Shown here: positions 12,201 to 26,900 of the stretch, one piece after another
Layout of the letters: each line of letters begins with the position of its first letter
Position numbering within the stretch: position 1 is the first letter of the stretch
Source: Rallus limicola
Lineage: Eukaryota > Chordata > Aves > Gruiformes > Rallidae
Direction of reading: 5' to 3'
DNA: 64,000 bases
Assembly (NCBI GenBank): GCA_022605955.1
Contig: JAKCOZ010000011.1
Span: 6,639,990 to 6,703,989, forward strand
Notes under the pieces: generated by a model
Databases searched by the model: none
What the model saw: only the letters and a program-made list of their open reading frames with translations
What the model was told of the DNA's origin: nothing
Position numbers and translations under genes: made by a program

Positions 12201-15200
12201 CAAAGGAATCTGATGGTAAATTCTTGGTGGAGTTATTTGATGGTAATACCCAAATTAATGCAAAACTGAAGGAGGAGTTAGGCTTAATGAACAATATGGG
12301 ACTGTGTAGGCCTGCAGCAAAGGAAACTTTGTGCACTGGAAATACAGATGTGGGTGAGAGGAACAAGATTGCAGAGTCACCGTTAAATGCTGGTAGGCCT
12401 TTTGAAAGATTAAACTGCAGACCTGAAGCCCAGGGAAGTGAGGGGAAGAACAGAGAGCACTTCAGAAAAGATGATGATGGAAACCTTTTCCAGCCTGATA
12501 AGAAAGTAGATCTAGCAGCTGGGTTACTAGAAACTGATGAAATGCTTACCAGTAAGAAGGATGCTTTTCTGTTAAATGAAGCAAGGGTGGAGTCTCTGCT
12601 CTCTGTCGAGATGGATGCAAAGACAGATAGTAAATCTGATGTTGAAGGTGGATGTGTAATGCTTGAAAATGCATCTGATCTACTGCAACAGAAGATAGTG
12701 CCAGCTCTTAAAGTGTTAGTCTACGTGTCTCATGTAAATGATCCATCCGATTTTTATGTTCAGCTAGCGAGTGATGAGGCTCAGCTTAACAGCATTTCAG
12801 AAAGCTTAAATAATGGGACACAAGTGAAGAACCCTTGTGGTCAGCGCTTCCAAGCAGGAGACCTAATCAGTGCTGTTTATTCAGAAGACAACCTCTGGTA
12901 TCGAGCCGTAGTAAAAGAGAAGACTTCTGAACACTTGTTAAGTGTACAATACATTGATTATGGTAACACCTCGGTAATTAATGCTGATCAAACGCACAGA
13001 CTCCCGGAAGACTACTTGTCTCTTCCAGCAATAAGCATTCACTGCTTCCTAGGTGGGCTTAAATGCGAAAAAGCAGCAGACTGGGCAGAGAAATCAGTGC
13101 TTCGCTTCATTGAGAGAACAAGAGACGTTCTTCTAACGTGTGAATTTGTAGACAAGGTTGAGGATAAATGGGAAGTTATTCTCAGTGACAAACAAGGTCT
13201 AATAGCAGTGGATTTAGCTGATGAGAATCTTGAAAGTGGGGAAAGATCTTGTTCAACAGAAACACTTGATAGAAAAGAGAACAGTGACATGATAACTGTG
13301 TGTGAGCCTTTGCCTCCTCAGGCACAAAATGAATGTGATTGTGAATCATTTATCTGGAAGTTTCCAGAGGCAGGTCAGACCATAAAAATTTATATATCAG
13401 TGGCAGATGGTCCAGAATACTTCTGGAGTCAAAGTGTTGAATCAGAAGACATGAACTACATAGAGGAAAAAATAGAGGAAGCAGAAAACCTTGGACTAAA
13501 GTCTTTGAAAGATTGCAGATCCTGTATTAAAAGCTGTCATGTCTGTCTAGCAAAATACAGTGAAGATGGGAAGTTCTACAGAGCTCAAGTCAGCAGTGTA
13601 GAAGGTGATCATGTAGTTGTTAGACATGTGGATTATGGAAGCAAGGAAACCGTTAGCTTGGAGATGGTCAGACAAATTCCATCTGAATTGCTCAAAGTTC
13701 CTAATCAAGCATTTGCTTGCTGTCTGTCAGGTTTCAAGTCCTCAGAGGGTTCATGGCTTAGTGAAGCTAAAGAGAAATTTTATGATATGACCAAAGACCT
13801 CTTAGTAGAAGCTGAAGTATTAGAAACTCAGGAAAATAAAGCTTCTGAGGTTCCTCTGTCTCTTGTCAAGCTGAAAGCTTCTGGCAAGAACATTAATGAA
13901 GAGATGAAGCCTTTTTGGAAGGCTAATAAGGGAACCAATAACAATGCTTGCTCAAACCTTGAGAACCTTTTAAAGGAAGAAAGCTCTTCAAACAATTATA
14001 TGGGTCTTTGTCCTGAAAGAGAAACTCCAGCTGTTTGTGGATTAGCTCAAGAAGAAAGTGAAAGTTCTTTGCTTTGTTCTGAGCTTTTCCTGGGTGTAAC
14101 AACTGAATGCTTAAATGCTGTAGAAGCAAACGTGTCAATGGAAGCTGCTGAGTGTATGTCTGGAGAGGCTGATGATGGATGTGAATCAGCTGAGCATCAA
14201 AGCAACTGTAATAAGGACATACCTCTCTCTGAAGGAGAGAGTGATAACCATATGTTACCAGAGCTATTGATAAACTGCAGTCCTGCTGCTTTGGGGAGTC
14301 AAATGAAAGCTGCAGAACAAGAGTTATCTGAAGTACCATTTCTTGAACTCTTACTATCATTTAATGAGAACTTAGTGCCTTTAGTTGGTGGTGGAGAGAA
14401 CACAGTAGAGATGATAACATGTGATGCTCAGCTTTCTTTGGGAGAGAAGGCAACAAACCTGGAATTGAATCTGTCTGAAATTGATAAAGCAGGAGCTACA
14501 GAAGAAGAAGGGATGGAAGATGAGCCTCCTGCTGTGTCTTCACCTGACAAACAGCAGCATCTGAAGACTCATCACATGGAATCAATACTAGGCTCTGAAA
14601 TTGAGCAGCTTCTGGAACTGCTGCTGCCTGCTATGCAGCCATCTCAGGAAGATGTGGAGGAGGACTCATTAGGGTTGGAAAATGCTGCCCTTCAATGTTC
14701 TGCAAATAGTGAAAGTCTGTTGTCATTCCTTACAAAGGACTTAATGAAACAGAGGCCGGTTTGCACTGTAAAATCACATGACACTGAAGTTGAGAAAGAT
14801 AAGGAGTGGCAGAAGAAAGAGGACTGCTTTGTGGAAGAATGGATGAAACAAGACTTGATTGACTTATTCAAGGAATGTGGAAATACATGTGTTCAGTCTT
14901 CAGGCTCCAAGCTTGGGGATGAAGAAGTAGGAAAAAAGGAAAATGAGAACTTAGTTGACTGCGGTGCAGGTAAAGTATCTGATTTTAAGGAGTTAGATAG
15001 AAAAAACACATTCAAACATGAGAATACTTCTCTTGTGCAAACTTGTATATATAACAAGTTACTAGTGTTAATGTCAGTATGTTTTGATGGGGTAAGGAGT
15101 CAGCATAGGTGGGGTATCTCATGGATAATGTGACAGTCTAAGAGCCACTAGTCTTACTTTGGGGGGTTAATGATTTTATGACTGAAAATATATTTCTGAA

Positions 15201-18200
15201 CATGAAATGCATTTTCAAAACTGTCTGAGGTGATTTTTTAGTTTTACAAATATTAAGTAAAAGTAGTTTGGAGGGAGCAGGGGAGTGTGGGAGTTGAGGC
15301 ATTTGGATTTTTTTGAAGGGTTGTTCTTAGGTGGTTTGGGTTGTGGGGGTGTTTTTTTGTCTTACTTCATTGATACGTTGTCGTTTTTGTAGGATGCAGT
15401 GAGTACACTTGTAATCTGGAGGGCTTTGCAGTTGGTTCCAAATGTGTGGTATGGACCTCCCTGAAATGGTGTGAGGCTCAGATTTTGGAGGTATCTGAAA
15501 AAGGTACTAGGGTAAGTATGGTTTTAATAATCTTTCTGTATTCTTAAGATCTGGTCCTTTGGTCTTCCTCTGAACTTTGAATATATTATAGAAATCTATT
15601 TCAGAGTTTAAGACTTAGTGTTGCAAAAGCTGACTCTGGAATTGCAGACAACATGGAAACAGCAGTGTCTCAAGCTGAGTGGTGCTATATGTCAACACTT
15701 GAATATTCCCTTCATGTCTTATTCCCCTGTATTGACTGGGAAGACTGAAGGATCTGGCTCCAGTTTGAGATACATACTCATCTGTGTGGAGTTCTGTCTG
15801 GCTTGCAGGTTAATGTTCTGCTTTGGGGCTGTGCTACCATTAAATGCTCATGCAACTTGGCATTAGTTTATCAATGTTCTGAGGTATTAGAGCTAGAAAA
15901 ATAGAAATCTGGAAAGAAACTTAAATTATACTGTAACTAGTAATGAATATGCAGCTGTTCCTCTTCAGTGAAATGTGTCTTGAATTAGTTATTGAATTGA
16001 TCAATTAATCAATTTTAACTTTAACAATAGATTATAATGATTTAATGAGTTAGCTTGTTCTACTGCTGTTTAAGCTGTGGAATAACTGAGAAGTCTTCCT
16101 CCAGTTCAGGGGGAGTGTGTGTCTCCACATATGCACAGGCATTATACTTATGTAAAAGAGCCTTTACATTGTAATTTAAGGTTACAAATCCAAAAGATCA
16201 CTTCATAGAAGTAACTTTTGGAAGATTGAATGCCTGAGATCGTGGAAGCTGGTTTTTTTTTTGCTAGTAGATTCCTTAAATACCTAAAGGTAACCTCAGC
16301 TGTATTCAGGTGAGTGTCAGTGATGTAGTGGTAGCCCTATTCATCAGTTTCTCACTGGTTCTGATCTGGTAGATGTTTCCTAGAGTTCCCCTCCCACCAT
16401 ACTTGGCTGAGAAGCCCAGGAGAGCCTCAGACAGATTTAGTGACATTCAGCTAATGTCACTAAATTTAAAAAAGAGGTTAACTTGCTCTTCCTTGCAAGA
16501 CCCAGACTGGAAGCCTTCTCAAAGGCAGCGAGTCCTCAACTGTGTTTTCCTACTGCGATGTCTTAGGTGCAGATTGTATCCTCAGGATCCACTGCTGTGC
16601 TAAAGACAACTTGTTGCTGTCTGTGCAGGTCCTGAATCTCTCCAGTGGCAATGAGGAGATTGTGGATCCTGAGAATGTCTGGAATGCTATTCCTGACTGG
16701 GCTTGCAGATCATCTGAGGTATGGCTTTGTTTGTGGGCTAGGGAAGAAGACAGTACCTGTCTATAGAAAGGGTGCTCTGAGTTTAGCTGTGATTCCTCCT
16801 GTGTCACCATGAGAATAGAAAGGCAAAGTAGTGCTGATCTAAATCTCTGCGTTCTTGCCAGCTGCCAGAAGCACAGTATTTTGCTTTAAGACATAGTATT
16901 GTCCTTCCTTCCTTAATAGATTTCTATGGAGACTGTAGAACTGTGTGTAAAATTAAGTAAATGATACAATTTATGTAAACTATTTATATAAAACTGTCAG
17001 CTGTTTGGCTTGAGGACTGTGAATTGTCTGGGAATAGATTAATGAAAACAATTTGAAGGAAGAAAAGTTACTGGAGGTCTACAGTTAATCAAGAGCTGTA
17101 GAACAATGCTGATGTCTTCTGACAGATCATGCTCATAGACTGTGTAACTAACTGGTAATTCATGAACAATTCTTCTGTTACAAAGTAAACAGGAAATAAT
17201 AGTAAGAGTCTCATGAAGAACCAACATATTAAACACTCCTATCATCAGCCATACTACTGAGGATGGTAATGAATTTCTAGTTCATTCTTTACATACAGCT
17301 TTTGTATCAAAGAAAAAGTGGTCAGTAGATTTCTGTAGTTATAAGGGGGGGAAACTCATAAAGGAGTCCAGCAGTGCTGATGTAAAGAATAATGTAGCAA
17401 TATAGGAAGTGTCTCAGTGGAAAACTCTTGGCAAAATACCAGCTTCCTAACAGAGTCCCTTTTTGTTTAGGCAATAACCCCTGAAACAGAAAACATGCAG
17501 GCCTTACCAGAGGATTACTTTGATCAAGGTAAGACTACCTGAAACATACCAAAGAGGTTGTGTATGTGGTGTTTGGAGGCTTTTTAACTTTCTAGAAAAC
17601 GTTTTATTCTGGAAAATGCAGTTGAAGCACCTTCTTTGACCTTATAGCTTTACTTTAACAATGTTCTTGTAATTTTCTTAGTAGTGTTACCTTGCATACT
17701 GTCAGTGGAATGGTGAATATGTGCAATGAAAGCTGTTGCTCTGTCTTGATTAGAAATCAAGTCAGTATTGATTTATTCAGCTGAGTGGACTGAGTCTCTT
17801 GGAGAAGCTGGGGTGGCATGCTGAAGTTACAGATTTTGGTAGGTTTTTGAACACTGGCCACCAGCATGCTGCTATTCTTCCCACTTCTGAGGCAGGGTGA
17901 GTGACTGCTAGGCAGACTCTAAGTCTTGTAGCTTGGGATTTTAATGCTCCAATCCTTTAATTGAGCTTGGTTTATGAATCTAAACTCATCATAATACCAT
18001 CTTTGTGAGGATAGTTTGCCAATACTGCACGGAATTTATTACCTAATAATTTTTAACTGTTACTGGTGAACATCTGTGTACCAAAGAAATCAGTACAGGC
18101 TCTTTCTGATTATATACTATTTTTACTGTGTATGGAGTCATAGAGCAGTTCTGACTGAAAGGGACCTTTGGAGGTGCTCAAAGAGCTGAATAGGTCAGGT

Positions 18201-18688
18201 TGCTCAGGGTCTTCCATTCAGATCTGGAATCTATCCAAGGATGGTGACTCTCAAACATTGCTGGGAAACTTGTTCCTGTATGTGACCAGTGTTTGCCTGA
18301 TAGAGACTGAACTAAGCTTAAGTGGAGATAACACTTCTGTTTTCAGGCATCAAACTGGTAATAGTATGTCAGTACAACCAGAAAGGCAGTCTGAGTGGGA
18401 GGTACCTGACCCCCAGGATGCAGATGGCTTAGGGGATGGGGTGGTTTAACTTGCAGTTGGCAGCACTGCTTGCTTCATTTGCTCTCCAGCTGCTTCTTTC
18501 TTTCAACTGCTTTGTCCTTACACAGTAACTTTGTATAAGTGTAGTTTCTTAATAGGGTTCAGTACTTGGATGACACTTGGTCTGAAGCCTTGTAGAGCTG
18601 TGACTATAAATAAATGCATTTATACATATTTCAGTTTCTTGATGGGTCCAATCTGTGTTTATTCCCTGTAGAAAAGGAAATGGGATGA
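8732..18688 (+). CDS. TDRD6: Tudor domain-containing protein 6
   Basis: A germline multi-tudor scaffold of chromatoid bodies and nuage. In mammals it binds dimethylarginine-marked partners such as PIWI proteins and is needed for spermiogenesis. Exons are 8732-14969 (6.2 kb), 15393-15511, 16629-16718, 17471-17528 and a tiny terminal one at 18672-18688, joining into 2,173 residues (human about 2,096). Eight tudor-type cores are visible. Their marker motifs are WYRAVLLE/VDYGRKE (near 9730-9815), FYRAVITRV/LVDRGNVE (10450), WYRALIIS/VDYGNRE (11311), WYRGVITK/VDFGNTE (11960), WYRAVVKE/IDYGNTS (12895), FYRAQVSS/VDYGSKE (13575), a degenerate first copy (8990-9060), and a last one split over exons 2-3 (GSKCVVWTS to LNLSSGNEEIVDPENVW). 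The ATG at 8732 aligns with the family start; an ATG at 8675 is in frame but looks like leader. The region 13860-14969 is acidic and low-conservation. If intron 4 were retained, a stop at 17540 would end the protein after DQGKTT. Confidence 0.96.
18125..18310 (-). mobile_element. Old, diverged CR1 LINE fragment
   Basis: GAGTCATAGAGCAGTTCTGA and GAAAGGGACCTTTGGAGGTG at one end, then GGATGGTGACTCTCAAACAT and a GGGAAACTTGTTCC block, follow the order of a reverse CR1 3' end with much divergence. It lies in the last TDRD6 intron. Confidence 0.5.
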
Positions 18689-20957
18689 AATTCATGAAGA
18701 TCCTCATGACCTCCAGTGCTCCTGTGAAAGAGTGATGTGTTCACCACATGAAGCTGAGCAAGTACCTGTGCACACACTTTCATAGGAACAAGAATACAAG
18801 CGAAGCACTGAGTGTCTACATAAGTGAGCCTGTCACAACCATGCTCCTCTGTGAAGGCGTAGTGCTTATAGGTGGCTCTTGTCAGCTTGGCTGCTTACAG
18901 CTGTGTCTTCCTTACTTAATAATTGGCCTCTTGACTGGCATTCCTTGCACTAACTTGCATCTAGCTGTTGGTGTGGGTGGTTCTTGAACAAAGGTTTCCT
19001 CTGAGTTGCTTTATAGCCTGATGCTATGTTGCACAACACAGTTGCTTTCTGAAAACACATTAAGTGCCACTTTTTTTTTTTCTGTGGAAAGTTGAGGGTA
19101 TCTTTGTTTGTTTTTTGTTTGGTTTGTTTAGGAGGAGGATTGTTCTCTTTGTAAGGGAACATAATTTTTTTGTGTTTAAATCTTGCATCTGGTGCTATAA
19201 AGCAATGGAAGAAACTGGAATAAAGGTTTTGGCTGGTGTGGGCTGATCAGTGTGTTAATGACTGGTGTTCTTTCCCTGTGCAAGTGCTGTGTGCACACCA
19301 GGTGTCTTGCTTCAGCTGTACCTGTGCAGGGAGATGTAGCCCTGCATGTCCTGCTGTTACTGTTCTGACCCTAAAAAGCTCTCAAGCACTGTGAGCTATG
19401 CTGAAGGCTTTTAAACACCACACACTCGTACAAAACAGAACTTGTCTTTATGACCCAGGCTTGACAGCACTAATTAAAGATGAAGCTTTTCTTCTAAACA
19501 TGAAGCAGACCCAGAAAAGTTTTGTTGCTGCATTTATACTGTGGCAAGGACTTCTCCTTAAAGCAGCTGCAGCATATTTCACCTTTTAATCTCTTCATGG
19601 GTTGGAAAGGGGTTTCTATTTTATACAGGAGTATGGAACAGACCTATAGCTAATTCCTCTGCTTCAGAGGCTGTGGATTTTCCATGCTGCTGTAAGGACT
19701 TAGGAACCTGAGCTCTCTCACAGTGTAAGTCTGGCTGAGTGCTGCAGTAGGCATCAGGTGTTAGTGCTCACTCAGTAAGCAAAACACTCATGTGTTTATT
19801 CCCTTAGAGACAATACATGGTGATTGACTGGAGTCATTTAATTAAATTCTGACAACAGGCTTTAGGTGTTGCAATCTCATGTTAAGATCAGATTACATAG
19901 ATAGTTAACTACATCAACTGCATTGCTTGCTCCACTTGCTTCAGTTGTGTTTTCTTTCTAACCTGACTTTGATACAAACAGGCTACAGCCTTTTGCAAGG
20001 CTTAGTCCCTTAGAAGTCACCCTTCCATGGGGCAGCTTCAAAGAATGCTTTTTGTTCTGAAAAAACAGAGCCACCTTTAAGTCAACCACCACAGTGATCT
20101 GCATCTACTGCGAGATAACAGGCACCAGTGTCTGGAGAGTATTACAGCCATGAGAGACATCAAGGTGATCAAGCAATGCTTACACACTCCTTCTAAAGGT
20201 AGTAGTTGAAGTGATGCATCTCTTCTGTCACCTACAATGGTGTGACTGAACAATAGTGGTTACAGAGATTAACAAGTGAGGCACTGCTTGGAACTTGGTG
20301 GAAGGGGAATTACAGTTGCTACAACAAAAGTTACCATTTCAGCAGCTTTTGGAATGGAAACATCCTCTGCATGTGGCAGCAGGCATGGATCTTGAATGTA
20401 AGTGGGTTAAATTCGTATGAGAAGTCTGGTGTCATCTTAAACTATTTCCTGTAGCTTTGGCTGTGACTCTGGGTAAAACAGGACAGTTGGGAGACCTTCT
20501 AGTGAGAAAGATGGAGCAAAAACCTGCTCCAACTCTCAACTTGTCAGAGCACAGCTGAAACTAAATAGTTTCATAACACATTAAAGAATTGTTTTTCTTG
20601 CATTGCAACAGAAGTTTGCTGGGTGCAGCTGACTTAAAGCTTAGTAAGCAGAACTTCAGTTGAATTCCTTAGAGCTTAATCTTTCCTTAACTCGATGGTA
20701 GTTTAAAGATGCTTTCAATTTTTGACTTGATTCTCCCCCAGCTGCCAATAAAACAGAATTTACCCTGTTACAGTATTTCAGAGCATCCAACCAACTCATT
20801 TGAACTAAGATTTCTCTACATTTTCATGATAATGCAATCTAGTGCCTCAGCCTCTTGTTTGTTCCACACCCCAAAAGTTTTGTAGGTGGCCTGAACAATG
20901 TCTGACCAGCGTTAGTGTCCTGATGTCCATGGCATTTTCAGTATTCCTTTGTATTCC
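18689..20957. other. Convergent intergenic stretch between TDRD6 and PLA2G7
   Basis: The two genes face each other tail to tail. The stretch should contain both 3' UTRs. AATAAA-type signals on the + strand occur near 19218 (GGAATAAAGG) and 20747 (CAATAAAACAG). No other gene or clear transposon copy was seen. Confidence 0.5.
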
Positions 20958-23900
20958 TTATTCAGATTCAGCTTGAGATAAGTCAATATTGGTACCAGGA
21001 ATAACATTGGGTCCTATGCCATCCACAAGAGAATCCCACTTATCAAAATCTTTCTTAAGACCTAAAAAAAAAGGGGGAAAAGAAAACCCAAGAGGTAATG
21101 AGTTAAGTAATTGCTTTTTGCAAAGAAAGCTACTCTGAAAAATCAAATGGGCTTGGCAAAGTAGGGTGGCATGATTTGTTATGGAGGGAAAAGTGCCACT
21201 CCAGGTTTTCATGTATCAGAATGAGCTTCAACGAGAACTGCTCAGATTACAAAAGTAACTAACACACCTCTAGAAAGAATGACTTGTTTTCTCTACTCAA
21301 ACTTTGACCCAATTACTTTTGGTCTTGTGCTAAACTGAGTGGTTACATAAAAAGCTTCAAAGGCATTAAGCATTAATAACATTCACACTTTGATGCAAAC
21401 AGATACTTACTCAGATGTTTCTGCAGGAAGGCTAAAGAAGCATGATTACTTATATCAATAGCTTCATTTGGGTCTATTTCTCCTTTTAATTTGAAAAATC
21501 TTCCAATGAGTTCTCCTATCACAAAAGTGAAGTCAGGAAAGCTCTGATGTACTGACCCCCTGCAAACAGAACAACAATTAACAGGCTTGTAAGAACACCC
21601 TGGGTTGCACAAACTTCTTCCAAGACAGTCACGCGTCTCATGCAGTTGTTTTCAGTGGAAGACAAAACAGTTTCATCTTGTGAGCGTGTGAGATTAGCGG
21701 TAAATTCTGCCCTAACCACAGAGGGAGGAAGTTTTGTAGGGGCTTACTGTAAGTCACTGTAACAACAATAAAGAGTAGGCTTGGCAAAACTTCACTCTGC
21801 TCTAAGGTGGATTACACAGCTGTCCACTCCCCTGTACTTAGTGCTTTCATGAGGTGAACGTGTAACTGCACCCAGAGGGCTATGTAATGTGTGAGGCCTA
21901 GAGGAAAACCTGCGCCCCAAGGCACACCTGAGTGTATCTTAAACTTGGGGTTACTGGCTGCTTAAAGAGGTCTGTCCCCACTATGGGGGACATACCACTG
22001 TCTAATTTAAACATACAGTGAAAACCCAGGCATGAGGAAGTAGTGAATGTCTGTCTTTCCACAGTTACATGGAGAACATCTCCAACAAGAGAGTAAAGAT
22101 TCATCTTCAGCCACAGAAATGATGGATCCTGGACACTTACTTGATAGTGATCATTTTCTTGTTTGTGTCATTGGAGCTGAGCCTCTTCATCTTTAAGATA
22201 TTTTCAGCCCACTGGAATTTTTCAGAGTTGATAAAAAGCAGGGGTTGCTGGACACTGTTTTGGTAAGTGTCATCACCCACTGGCAGCATCCACGCATCGA
22301 GGGCAATGCCACACCTGTCAAAACCAACTAGATATGGTCACAAAGCAGAAAGCTTTGAGTGGAAGTTTGCAGCATGTTTTAATTTGCAGGAGACAAGGGA
22401 AAGAGAAACTCTTAGGATACTGATCAGGGAAACAGGTTAATGAATCATTTTGTTTCAAAATTATTTTTCCCAAGGGAAATTGATCCATTATTGCATTTGT
22501 TGGTCTCCATTGCCAGGTGCAGCTGGGCACAGGAGCTTCTGCAGGGTCCTACAATATCATGATATAACATGATACAGATATTACGTTCCACTGCATCCCC
22601 ACAGTTGAAAGAAGCATGATTTGAGCAAACAAGGCATGGCAAGCAAAACTTCTCTTCAAGAACTAATCAGTAGTTGGGACATCTTAGGTAAGGTCCCCTG
22701 CTCCAGACCTCTCAAGTGCCAAGTGTCCCTTGCCTTGTATTGCATGCTTACCTGAATCTTATTTCTTTGCTGAGACTCTCAATAACTGTAGCACCACCAA
22801 AAGAGTGTCCCATCACAGCTATTCTGCTAGTATCAACAGAATCCTGTCAAAAAAATCCAGGTGCTGTAAGAGACTTTCCCAATTTTATTTTCTATTTTTC
22901 TCAAGGGAATAATGTTTTAGGCAATAGATCCTATTGGAGTAAGGAGAGCATTATTTCACATCCATTATTATCTATCCAGCTTGGAATGACCTGAAAATAT
23001 TTTCATGGGTCTATGGTGTGATCTTCAGAGTATTTTACATGAATCAGTTTAGAAGTGGAAGAGGGAAACCAGGAGCATTATTGGGTGTCTAACAAAAGGC
23101 AGTCCCCACCTTTCACTCACCTTGAGGCTATTCCAGTCAAAGTTTGACTCTAGTACATTCGTTACTTCCTCTCCCGAATTGATTTTAAGAATGAGATTGA
23201 GAGCTTTGATACACTCCTGTGCTCTTTGCTGCACCTGGGGAGAAAGAGAAGTTGGGGCAAAGCAGTGGAGGGAATTACCAGTAACTGCTTGGCTTGTCAG
23301 CCCGTTGGACACAAGACTTAGTCTGATTTCCTTCTCCCCTGTGTCTGATACTGTAAAGACTGCTCTGAACTGCAGAACAGAACTGTAAACCCCAACTCTG
23401 ACAAGGTCTGACCAACAACAAAACTGACTTCTGGAACCCCAGAGCTGGAGCTCTTACATACAGCCGCTGCACACAGAGGAATTTATCCCAGTAACGTGTG
23501 CCAAAGATACGAACTCCATCCTGTCACTACTTGGAGATGGGGTGGTTTGGATAATCAAAGGCTTGTTAACACAGCTACAAGGAAGGGTGACTTACGGCTC
23601 CTCTTCATGCTCACTTTGATGGGCAAATGTCATTACATCACTTGCCCCATCTGCACAATAGCTCTAAAACTGTCTTTACACCAAATGAACCCAAAATTAA
23701 AACCAGCCAAGAAGTTCTTCCCATTTTATATACACACAAGTTCTTGGAAACTCTTGTAAAGCAAATGAAGGTTTTACTGTTCAGTATAAGAAGTGGTTTT
23801 GATTTTGGTATTTTATCAAAAGAAAAGTTTCCAAAAGAACCAAAGAACAGTAGCATTCTTGGGAACTACAGAGTATAGGCAGCCAGCAAGGTCTGTGCAT

Positions 23901-26900
23901 CTCCTTCCCCTCTGCCCTGCCCGGGTGAGGCCACACCTGGAATTTGTGTCAGGTTCTGGGCCTCTCAGTTTAAGAGGGACATAGAACTCCTTGGAAGAGT
24001 CCAGTGCAGGCACATCAAGATGATGGAGTGGAACACCTTCCTTATGAGGACAGGCTGAGGGAGCTGGGCCTCTTTAGCTTGGAGGAGACTGAGGGGTGAC
24101 CTCACCAATGTCCACAACTATGTAGAGGGTGAGAGTCAGAAGGACAGAGCCAGACTCTTCTCAGAGATGGCCAGAGATAGGACAAGGGGCAACAGGTGCA
24201 AACTGGAGCATTAGGAAGTTCCATGTGAACATAAGGAAAAACTTTCACTGTGAGGGTGCTTGAGCACTGGGACAGGCTGCCCAGAGAGGCTGCTGAGTCT
24301 CCATCTCTGGAGACATTCAAAACCTGCCTGGACATGTTCTTGTGTGACCTGCTCTAGGTGATTCTGCTCTGGGGTGAGGGGGGGGGGGGCAGTGGTTGGA
24401 CTAGATGATTTTTAAGGTCCCTTCCAACTCCTAACGTTCTGTGATTGCTGAATTTCAGACCTCAATCTCCTGACTTCTCTACACATGAAATTTGCAGACA
24501 GCAGCTTCTGGAGGTTATTTGCAACTTCAGACATTAAATATCTAGACTCATGAGTAGGTAGTTGTATGCACACAGGAAATGACTGCTGTCTGTATGGCCC
24601 CAAAGATAAACATCTCCCTGGCTGAATTTGCATTAGCTGAAAGAAAACACTCCCACAATTTAAAGGTCAAGTCTATGCTTGGAGGAGCTCATCTATATGG
24701 CAGTATGGCATTAGCGTGGATGCTGCTTATAATCAGGAAGTCTGCACCGTTCCCACTGCTATAAACCACTTTTAAGTGTTTTGATGGTGATGAAGCAAAC
24801 ATCCTCTTAAAGCAGCCATGATTCATCTTGCTAGCTGACAGCAAACAAAAGCTATAGGCCACAGAAATGTTTGAATTCAACTCCATGTCACCTAGAAGAT
24901 TGGGTTGGGCAGCAAAAGTGGGAAGACCCAGAAAAGAAACAGAAAGTTGAATGGAACCAGAGGAGAAGCAGCTGACTAGGCCTGACAGTGTGACTTCGTG
25001 AGAAAGCTGTGTTGAGGAAGTGGTTTCTGCTCTGATGAAAGCTGCTGTTGGCTTTCCCATCTTCAGGAACGTACTATTTGCTGCAGCAGGCTACAGACAT
25101 GGCCCACAGGAAAGAGTCTGCTAGTGACTCCTAAGCACACCACTCCTGCCTTGCTTTCTAGAGCACAGACACAGGATGAGTACCTGCTTATGGCGCAAGA
25201 AACGTTCCTCCTCTCCTGTTTTTAGTTTCCTGTAGTAGATCCACTCCTTCTCCATGTTTGATGTAGACTCTTCCTGTGGCTCGCAAATGGATTTTTTTTT
25301 ACAATAATATGTTGCTGAAGCAGATTCATCTCTGTAATTTCAACAAAAGGTTAATTCTGGGGATGTATTCTGTTTGGTTTGAGATTAAGTCAGCAAAACT
25401 TTCAGGTTTCACTTATCTCAAGAGATCCAGCTACCACGTAGTGCTGCTGCAGTCACAACCAAGTGCTCAGAGACTTTCTAAATAATGCAATAGCCCCACC
25501 AAATTCCCATCTCCTTTACATTCTCCAGGTTCTAACAATAAGAGGAAGAGGGAAAATAGCATGCCTGGAGAATGACAAATGTTATTTACCCTGGGGACTT
25601 CTCATTCAAGCACTTATCTTAGCAAATTGCCTTTGCTTAGATAAGAATTGAGCTAAAATAATGGGGGGTGTGGGCTGGGCTGAAGAAGACAGGCTAGGTT
25701 TTTACTTTGGGGGTTGGACCGGATAATATCTCTCAAGGACTATGATTCAACCCCTATGATTCTATGATTGGAAAAAAAAAAAAAAGAACATTAACATTCT
25801 CTTCACTACAAGAAAGTTTCTTTGCATCAGAACCCAAAACTGTGCAGTACAGGTACATACCTGTGCTCCACAGCAGCCACAATAAAGCCCTGGGAAGCCA
25901 TCTCTATGCAAATAGCAGAATAGATCGTCCTGCAATCAAAACCACACTCAGGTGACACACATGCATGTATTATTATTTCCTACATAATTATTTATGCTCT
26001 TTAAACATTAACCACACTATGTATGCTCTAGCCCCCACCCAGTGTTTCTCCTGTTTGAATCTGCTAAGCAGTAGAGCAGGCCAGCACATGTATGCCAGTC
26101 ATAAAGCCTGCTCACAAAATCACGTTGCTGTTTTACTATCCTATTCAGAAGGAAAAATGCTAATGATTTTTAAAAATTAACACAGATGAGACTTGGCATC
26201 TTCAAATAACAGTCCAAAAATCAAGTAGTTAATCTTCACAGCATACCTATGGACTAGTAAATACCCCTAAAATACGAAGAAGAAACAGAAATCAATACAT
26301 AAAGCCTGCTTTTATTCACAGCTGTTGATGTTAGTGGGGGCATACTGATGCACAACAGCCTGTTATTCAAAACTGTTTCAGCTTCATGGGAAAACTTATC
26401 CCTCTACTGAAAATATGTCGAGAACCACCCTTGGAGGACTGCTGTCTCCATAGACAACAAAAGTAGTCTGTCAACAAACTGCAGAATTACCTAAAAGCTC
26501 CGAGTCCGTGGGAAAAAATGAGGAGTGGGTATTGTTCTCCTGGCTTAAAAGCAGCGTTGGACTTTGCAGGACACGTCACTGAACCTAGATAAAAATCGAA
26601 GCACATGTCATTGTTACTGAAATGACAGAAAGCCTTTGTTCCTGAGGGAGAGATCCCACAAATCTGATGACCATTGATTTCAGAGCAGTCATCTGAAGAG
26701 AAGGTACTACATCTCATCCCTGAAACACAGAAGACAAAGATCTGGTTCTGAGAAAACTTCCTTGGCAGAACAGAATTTCCTTCTCATCCTCTCACATACA
26801 GCCTAGCACAAGGCCCACGTATCTCCTGAACCCTATGAGAACAGTCAGGCACACAGATCTTGTTGGCATTCAGATCTTAGTATGCACCCAACCATTTTTA

